The notes under the pieces: generated by a model
The model's database searches: none
What the model was told of the DNA's origin: nothing
The model's input: the letters and a program-made list of their open reading frames with translations, nothing else
DNA from: Candidatus Lernaella stagnicola
GTDB taxonomy: Bacteria > Lernaellota > Lernaellaia > Lernaellales > Lernaellaceae
NCBI GenBank assembly: GCA_030765525.1
Contig: JAVCCK010000029.1
Coordinates: forward strand, 1 to 43,683
Reading direction: 5' to 3'
Length of the DNA: 43,683 bases
Shown: positions 39,741-43,683 of the stretch, piece after piece
How positions within the stretch are numbered: position 1 is the first letter of the stretch
Layout of the letters: each line of letters begins with the position of its first letter
Program-made: the position numbers and the translations under genes

Positions 39741-40763
39741 ATGGTGGAACGAATTACCAAACGCACAATCATGCCCCCACGGGAGATTTACGCTCTGCTG
39801 GATCGGTACGTCATCGGTCAGGAAGCGGCGAAGCGCGCCGTGGCCGTGGCGGCGTACAACCACCAGAAGCGCGTGGCGGCCGCGCCGCACAGCTTGATCC
39901 GCAAAAGCAACATGCTGCTGATCGGCCCCACCGGCTCGGGCAAAACGCATATTGCCAGGCAACTGGCCAGGGTCCTTGACGTGCCTCTCACCGTGGTCAA
40001 CGCGACCGAATACACCGAGGCCGGCTACTACGGCAAAGACGTCGAGGTGATGGTGGCCGAGTTGCTATTCAAGACCGGCGGTGACGTGGAGAACACGGAG
40101 CGAGGCATCGTCTTCGTGGACGAGATCGACAAAATCGCGCGTCGCAGCCAGGGTGCCCGTACCGGCGCCGGGGCGCGTGACATCGGCGGCGAGGGTGTCC
40201 AGCAAGCGATCTTGAAACTGCTGGAGGCGAACGAGGTCTTCGTGCCGCTTAACGTGACGCAGCACTGGAACAAGCATGATTTCGTGCAGATCGACGTGTC
40301 CAACATCCTGTTTATTTGCGCCGGCACGTTTGCCGATTTGGGGCGCGGTCGCGGGAAGCAGCAGGTGGGGTTCACCAGCCCGGCGGGGCAGGGCGAACAG
40401 GGGAGGGTCGGCACGCGCGATCTGGAGGATTACGGCCTGCTGCCCGAGTTGTTGGGACGCCTGCCGATCGTGGTCGAACTCGGCGATCTGACCGACAACG
40501 AACTCGGCTTGATCCTCACCGACCCGCCGGACGCCATTTGGCGCGAGTACCAGGAGCTGTTTCGTCACGAGGACATCAAGCTGCAAATCACGCAGACGGG
40601 CCGCGAAGCCATTGTTCGCGAAACCCGCCGCCGCAAGATCGGCGCCCGCGGGCTGCGCGCCATCGTCGAAGACATCTTGGCCGAGTTGTCCTTCGAAGCG
40701 CCGGAACACGAGGGCGAAGTCGTGGTTGTCGACGGCGACTACGTACGGCGGCACGTATCATGA
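39741..40763 (+). CDS. ClpX-like AAA+ ATPase lacking the zinc-binding domain
   Basis: A 340-residue protein with Walker A G62-PTGSGKT69, Walker B IVFVDEIDK, the pore-loop segment YTEAGYYGKDVE (GYVG in E. coli ClpX, GYYG here) and sensor/C-domain motifs LPELLGRLPIVVEL and RKIGARGLRAIVEDI. It aligns with ClpX from the IGQ motif onward but has no N-terminal Cys4 zinc domain. The IGF-type loop that docks on ClpP is reduced to QVGF. ClpX unfolds proteins for ClpP. This paralogue probably has a narrower substrate set or does not use ClpP. No clpP, tig or lon is adjacent. The gene is packed tightly between the membrane-tether and GNAT genes. Confidence 0.9.
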   Translation: MVERITKRTIMPPREIYALLDRYVIGQEAAKRAVAVAAYNHQKRVAAAPHSLIRKSNMLLIGPTGSGKTHIARQLARVLDVPLTVVNATEYTEAGYYGKDVEVMVAELLFKTGGDVENTERGIVFVDEIDKIARRSQGARTGAGARDIGGEGVQQAILKLLEANEVFVPLNVTQHWNKHDFVQIDVSNILFICAGTFADLGRGRGKQQVGFTSPAGQGEQGRVGTRDLEDYGLLPELLGRLPIVVELGDLTDNELGLILTDPPDAIWREYQELFRHEDIKLQITQTGREAIVRETRRRKIGARGLRAIVEDILAELSFEAPEHEGEVVVVDGDYVRRHVS

Positions 40764-41236
40764 CAGCCGACGTCACGCTGCGGCCGGCGGAAGCGGTCGA
40801 CGCGGCGGCCTGTTTCGACCTCGACCAGGTTTGCTTCGAGTCCGAAATCGCCTTCGGTCGTGAGATGTTCGACGTCTTGGCGCGGCGCGCGGAGGTCTTC
40901 TTGCTCGCGGAGTCTGAGGGCCGAATGGTCGGCTTCGTGATTGCCAACGTCAACGCCGAAGACGACGTCGGGCTGATCGTCACCCTCGATGTTCACCCGG
41001 AGTGGCGGCGTCGCGGTATCGGTTCCTACCTTTTGGAACGGGCGGAAGAAAAGCTCGCGGTGTTTCGGCCGTCGGCGATGTTCCTACAGGTATTCGTGGA
41101 AAACTACGAAGCGTTGGGCCTGTACCAAAAGCACGGCTACAGCACCATTTTACAGATCGATGATTATTATGGTCCGAGAAAAGACGCGCTGTTGATGATG
41201 AAGTCCATGGAGGACGATCAGGTAGATAGCGATTAG
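40760..41236 (+). CDS. GNAT-family N-acetyltransferase (RimI-like)
   Basis: A 158-residue protein whose ATG overlaps the ClpX-like stop by four bases (ATGA). It has the GNAT acetyl-CoA motif with VTLDVHPEWRRRGIGSYLLE (R/QxxGxG/A type) and the C-terminal FVENYEALGLYQKHGY, typical of RimI-like protein acetyltransferases. The likely reaction is N-terminal or lysine acetylation of a protein or small amine; the substrate is not determinable. Translational coupling to the AAA+ gene suggests stoichiometric synthesis. Confidence 0.85.
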   Translation: MTADVTLRPAEAVDAAACFDLDQVCFESEIAFGREMFDVLARRAEVFLLAESEGRMVGFVIANVNAEDDVGLIVTLDVHPEWRRRGIGSYLLERAEEKLAVFRPSAMFLQVFVENYEALGLYQKHGYSTILQIDDYYGPRKDALLMMKSMEDDQVDSD

Positions 41237-41254
41237 AGGAAGGAACAAGGAACG

Positions 41255-41992
41255 ATGCGTGTCGTCGTGATCTCCGACATTCACGCGAATTACGACGCGT
41301 TGAAGGCAATCGTAAAGGAAACCGAGGCTCTTAAGCCGGACCGTTACGTGTGCCTCGGCGACGTGGTGGGATACTACGCCGAGCCGCAAGAGTGCGTGGA
41401 CCTGGTTCGTGAGATGGACATGATGTGCATTCAGGGCAACCACGACGGCGTCGCCGGGGGTGGGGAAGAACCGGTGGATTTCAACCCGGTGGCTACCGAG
41501 GCCATCCTTTGGACGCGGCAGGCCCTTGATGACGACGCGCGCCGGTGGCTGGCGAATCTACCCACGCAAGGGAAAATCACACCGCAGATATGGATCGTAC
41601 ACGGGTCGCTGCGCGACCGCGACGAGTACATCCTGAGCCGCATGGCGGTCGAGAGCAATTTTCGCTTGATGCGAAGTCTGGTGGAGCCGCGGGTCGTGTT
41701 ATTTGGCCACACGCATCGCCGGGCGGTGTACCGCAGCGTGCACGGCGGCAACGGCATCGCGTTGTGCGGTTTTGAGGATAAGTTAGATACCCGAGACGGT
41801 GGCCGTTACCTGATCAATCCCGGAGGCAGCGGGCAGCCGCGGGACGGCGTTCCCGGTGCCCCCTACGCGATTATCGATGAGGCGATCATCGAATTTCGCC
41901 GCGCACTCTACGATGTGGAGGCCGCCGCGGCCAAGGTTGCAGCCCTGTCTTTCGGCGAACCGCTCGCCGACCGCCTCGTTCGCGGGATGTGA
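41255..41992 (+). CDS. Calcineurin-like metallophosphoesterase (YfcE/MJ0936 type)
   Basis: A 245-residue cytosolic protein with all five motifs: ISDIHANYDAL (DxH), LGDVVGYYAEP (GD), GNHDGVAG (GNHD), VHGS (H) and FGHTHR (GHxH). It has no signal peptide. Relatives hydrolyse phosphodiesters or act on nucleotides. The ATG is behind GGAAC, 18 nt after the GNAT gene, and it probably closes the operon that begins at 38740. Confidence 0.88.
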   Translation: MRVVVISDIHANYDALKAIVKETEALKPDRYVCLGDVVGYYAEPQECVDLVREMDMMCIQGNHDGVAGGGEEPVDFNPVATEAILWTRQALDDDARRWLANLPTQGKITPQIWIVHGSLRDRDEYILSRMAVESNFRLMRSLVEPRVVLFGHTHRRAVYRSVHGGNGIALCGFEDKLDTRDGGRYLINPGGSGQPRDGVPGAPYAIIDEAIIEFRRALYDVEAAAAKVAALSFGEPLADRLVRGM

Positions 41993-42101
41993 AATAAAAA
42001 GCAGTTTGCCTCGTGTGATTGGCTTCGACGACGGTTTCATGTTAAAAAGCGGCGGTTTGACACCTGTCCACGAAGCTTCACGGCGAAGCAGAGGAGGCCC
42101 C

Positions 42102-42404
42102 ATGAAGATACGAGCAATGTGGTGGATGATGGTAGTTGTCGTAATCGCGTTGTTGGTGGCGATGTTCGCCTGCGGTGACGACGATGACGATGACGACAGC
42201 GGTGACGACGACGACAACGACACAAGCGAACCGAATTGTGTCGATGAAGCGCGCCCCTTGGCCGAGGCGTATTGCGAGGAACTGGGTCTGACGGACGAAT
42301 CGGGCGCCGGGCTGGGTTACAGCATTGCCGAATGCGGCGTGATTTGCCCAGAATACTACTACGACGGCGATTGCGCCGACGGGCTGTGCATCTGCTGCAA
42401 ATAA
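42102..42404 (+). CDS. Small lipoprotein with poly-Asp spacer and Cys-rich domain
   Basis: A 100-residue protein behind GAGGAGG. The signal MWWMMVVVVIALLVAMFAC puts the lipid Cys at 24. About 18 residues of mostly Asp follow, then a ~55-residue domain with CVDEARPLAEAYCEELG, YSIAECGVICPEYY and GDCADGLCICCK, the last being a C-terminal CxCC. The layout is lipid Cys, acidic spacer and small disulfide-rich head. It repeats on a small scale the design of the phosphatase at 33392. Function unknown. Confidence 0.8.
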   Translation: MKIRAMWWMMVVVVIALLVAMFACGDDDDDDDSGDDDDNDTSEPNCVDEARPLAEAYCEELGLTDESGAGLGYSIAECGVICPEYYYDGDCADGLCICCK

Positions 42405-42490
42405 AGCGCTTGAGGAAAGCCGCCACAATCGGTATTTTCGACTTCTCGATAGTCGGAAACCGGTTGAACTCTTAGCTAGGGGTGGTGGTG

Positions 42491-42835
42491 ATGTACAAAT
42501 TGGAAGTACGGCGGGACGACAAAAACCCGATGACGTTTCTTCTGCGCGAGGGCACGCATTCGATTGGCCGCAATCCGGAAAACGATGTCGTGCTGATCGA
42601 TGCGAGCGTGAGTCGCACTCACTGCTTGCTTTACATCAAGCCGAATTACGTCGAGGTGGAGGATCTGGGCAGCGCCAACGGCGTGATCGTCAACGGCGAG
42701 CGCGTGAGTAGTCGGGTCGAAATCACGATGGATCAGGAATTCCGCATCGGAGAGCTTAGGGTCTTCTTACGGCCCGGCGATTTCCAGGCGACCGCGGAAA
42801 CCACGATTTTTCACCGGGACGACCTGGAAGAATAG
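42491..42835 (+). CDS. FHA-domain protein
   Basis: A 114-residue protein from the ATG at 42491; a GTG three codons earlier is also possible. It is almost entirely one forkhead-associated domain: HSIGRNPENDVVLIDASVSRTH holds the conserved Gly-Arg, Ser and His, and SANGVIVNG the Asn-Gly. FHA domains bind phosphothreonine peptides, so a Ser/Thr kinase is expected elsewhere in the genome. After the domain comes ATAETTIFHRDDLEE, a short tail whose Thr-Thr could itself be a phosphorylation site. A GGGGACG/CGTCCCC hairpin follows at 42853-42877 without a U tract. Confidence 0.9.
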   Translation: MYKLEVRRDDKNPMTFLLREGTHSIGRNPENDVVLIDASVSRTHCLLYIKPNYVEVEDLGSANGVIVNGERVSSRVEITMDQEFRIGELRVFLRPGDFQATAETTIFHRDDLEE

Positions 42836-42954
42836 GCGGCGCTCGGTTTGGGGACGCCCAGCCGGGCCGTCCCCGGGATAGGTAGTTATTATCGCCTACG
42901 TTCGACCGGACGGGCGATTCAGCAAACCTACGGAAATTTTTTATGAAAAAGGCC

Positions 42955-42982
42955 TTGACTGGCGTCGGGATTTGTCTATAAT
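42955..42982 (+). promoter_or_regulatory. Promoter of the tRNA-tuf operon
   Basis: TTGACT (42955-42960), 16-base spacer, perfect TATAAT (42977-42982), 38 bases before tRNA-Thr. A short hairpin, CCTCG-ACATG-CGAGG, lies in the leader near 42991-43005. Confidence 0.85.
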
Positions 42983-43019
42983 TTCGGGCCCTCGACATGC
43001 GAGGGGGCGAGGCCTGTAT

Positions 43020-43092
43020 GCTGGCGTAGCTCAACTGGTAGAGCAGCGCACTTGTAATGCGCAGGTTGCGGGTTCAAGTCCCATCGCCAGCT
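43020..43092 (+). tRNA. tRNA-Thr (anticodon TGT)
   Basis: Acceptor GCTGGCG pairs with CGCCAGC. Anticodon arm GCGCA-CTTGTAA-TGCGC and T arm GCGGG-TTCAAGT-CCCAT (one weak pair). The discriminator is T; no encoded CCA. Confidence 0.95.
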
Positions 43093-43143
43093 TTCCCTGA
43101 AGGCGCGAGGGAAGTTCTTTTTCAAGTAGACCGTGCAGCATTT

Positions 43144-43226
43144 GGCGAGATACCCGAGTGGCCAAAGGGGGCGGACTGTAAATCCGCTGGCAGTAGCCTA
43201 CGGTGGTTCGAATCCACCTCTCGCCA
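43144..43226 (+). tRNA. tRNA-Tyr (anticodon GTA)
   Basis: A class II tRNA of 83 nt with a long variable arm. Acceptor GGCGAGA pairs with TCTCGCC, anticodon arm GCGGA-CTGTAAA-TCCGC, T loop TTCGAAT. The discriminator is A. Confidence 0.96.
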
Positions 43227-43286
43227 AAAGCATGCATGAGGGACGCGATTAGCGCGGTAGGAACCTCATGGGCTTTGCAACGGCGT

Positions 43287-43360
43287 GCGGGAATAGCTCA
43301 GTTGGCTAGAGCATCAGCCTTCCAAGCTGAGGGTCGCGGGTTCGAATCCCGTTTCCCGCT
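43287..43360 (+). tRNA. tRNA-Gly (anticodon TCC)
   Basis: Acceptor GCGGGAA pairs with TTCCCGC. Anticodon arm TCAGC-CTTCCAA-GCTGA and T arm CGCGGG-TTCGAAT-CCCGT. The discriminator is T. The Thr-Tyr-Gly order before tuf is the classic bacterial arrangement; the usual following tRNA-Thr(GGT) is absent. Confidence 0.96.
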
Positions 43361-43496
43361 TTCCCTTCACCGAGCGGCCTGCGGTTCCAGCCGGTTGGTA
43401 ACGATAGGCGACTTTGGCATCCGCGACTTGGCGTAACTCATTGCAAGGAAATAGACGAAAGAAACAAACGCTATTTAGAGGAATCCGGAGGGCATC

Positions 43497-43683
43497 ATGG
43501 CGAAGGCGAAATTTGAGCGCACGAAGCCACACGTAAACATTGGGACGATTGGTCATATCGATCACGGCAAGACAACGCTGACGGCGGCGATTACCAAGAC
43601 GCTGGCGGCGAAGGGTTTGGCGGACTATGTGTCCTTCGAAAACATCGATAAAGCCCCGGAAGAGCGGGAACGCGGGATCACGA
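43497..43683 (+). CDS. tuf: Elongation factor Tu (3' end outside window)
   Basis: The first 62 residues are visible. [20 protein letters not shown] is followed by the P-loop GHIDHGKTT and the switch I sequence [13 protein letters not shown]-Tu delivers aminoacyl-tRNA to the ribosome as a GTPase. The P-loop has Ile where Val is commoner (GHVDHGKT). GGAGGG lies four bases before the ATG. The gene is co-transcribed with the three tRNAs upstream. It runs off the right edge. Confidence 0.98.
   Translation, partial: MAKAKFERTKPHVNIGTIGHIDHGKTTLTAAITKTLAAKGLADYVSFENIDKAPEERERGIT

Noticed and set aside
42853-42877. Hairpin GGGGACG/CGTCCCC after the FHA gene as a terminator
   Set aside because: No T tract follows. 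It may pause transcription, but it does not meet the criteria for a rho-independent terminator.

Overview
The window is GC-rich chromosomal DNA from a Gram-negative bacterium. The Gram-negative evidence is a TonB-dependent receptor, at least eight lipoproteins with lipobox cysteines, and an SppA-like peptidase. The mix of rubrerythrins, large secreted propeller-repeat proteins, disintegrin-like Cys-rich repeats and poly-Asp tails recalls deltaproteobacterial/myxobacterial or related uncultured lineages. That placement is an impression from family content, not a phylogenetic result. No phage, IS element or CRISPR array was found.

Layout. Positions 1-1987 hold the 3' part of a gene joining near-identical 129-bp TPR units to a metallo-beta-lactamase-fold domain. 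Positions 2040-5934 (minus strand) hold a compact sulfate-activation cluster: ribbon-helix-helix regulator, ATP sulfurylase (sat), alkaline-phosphatase-superfamily phosphodiesterase and APS kinase (cysC). A strong promoter with an 18-bp palindrome between -35 and -10 drives it, and a hairpin terminator ends it. Positions 6078-10715 hold a large propeller lipoprotein lying between two direct repeats, one being the 3' end of a ferritin-like gene and the other an orphaned copy of that end. Positions 10628-13176 hold five consecutive ferritin-like/rubrerythrin genes in one minus-strand operon. tRNA-Lys and tRNA-Glu follow.

Positions 13590-17042 hold a transglutaminase-like/TPR lipoprotein, a methyltransferase and a GDSL-like esterase with a poly-Asp tail. 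Positions 17171-18556 hold a three-gene locus best read as a toxin-antitoxin-chaperone (TAC) module: HigB-like toxin, XRE antitoxin and SecB-like chaperone, with its own promoter and palindromes. Positions 18724-28540 hold envelope proteins: an alpha/alpha-barrel-like lipoprotein, a polytopic membrane protein, a 1278-aa repeat protein ending in poly-Asp plus CCGC, and a TonB receptor. Divergent from the receptor are a DUF2079 membrane protein, a GH43-like protein with an acidic CCGAA tail, a secreted propeller and a lipoprotein (28695-33377). Then come a phosphatase lipoprotein with a poly-Asp linker, a Na+/Ca2+ exchanger, a Cys-rich lipoprotein and SppA.

Positions 38740-41992 form a plus-strand operon with a ClpX-like ATPase lacking the zinc domain, a GNAT acetyltransferase and a phosphoesterase. 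The right end has a small poly-Asp lipoprotein, an FHA protein, tRNA-Thr, tRNA-Tyr and tRNA-Gly, and the start of tuf (EF-Tu).

The most notable points are: the TAC module; a recurrent poly-Asp plus cysteine C-terminal tail on three unrelated secreted proteins; the five-gene ferritin-like array with a sixth relic whose changes are almost all silent; and the RHH-controlled sat/cysC cluster in which regulator and kinase share a C-terminal RLKxLGY tail. Starts were often moved downstream of the longest reading frame where a ribosome binding site or promoter made the inner start more likely.
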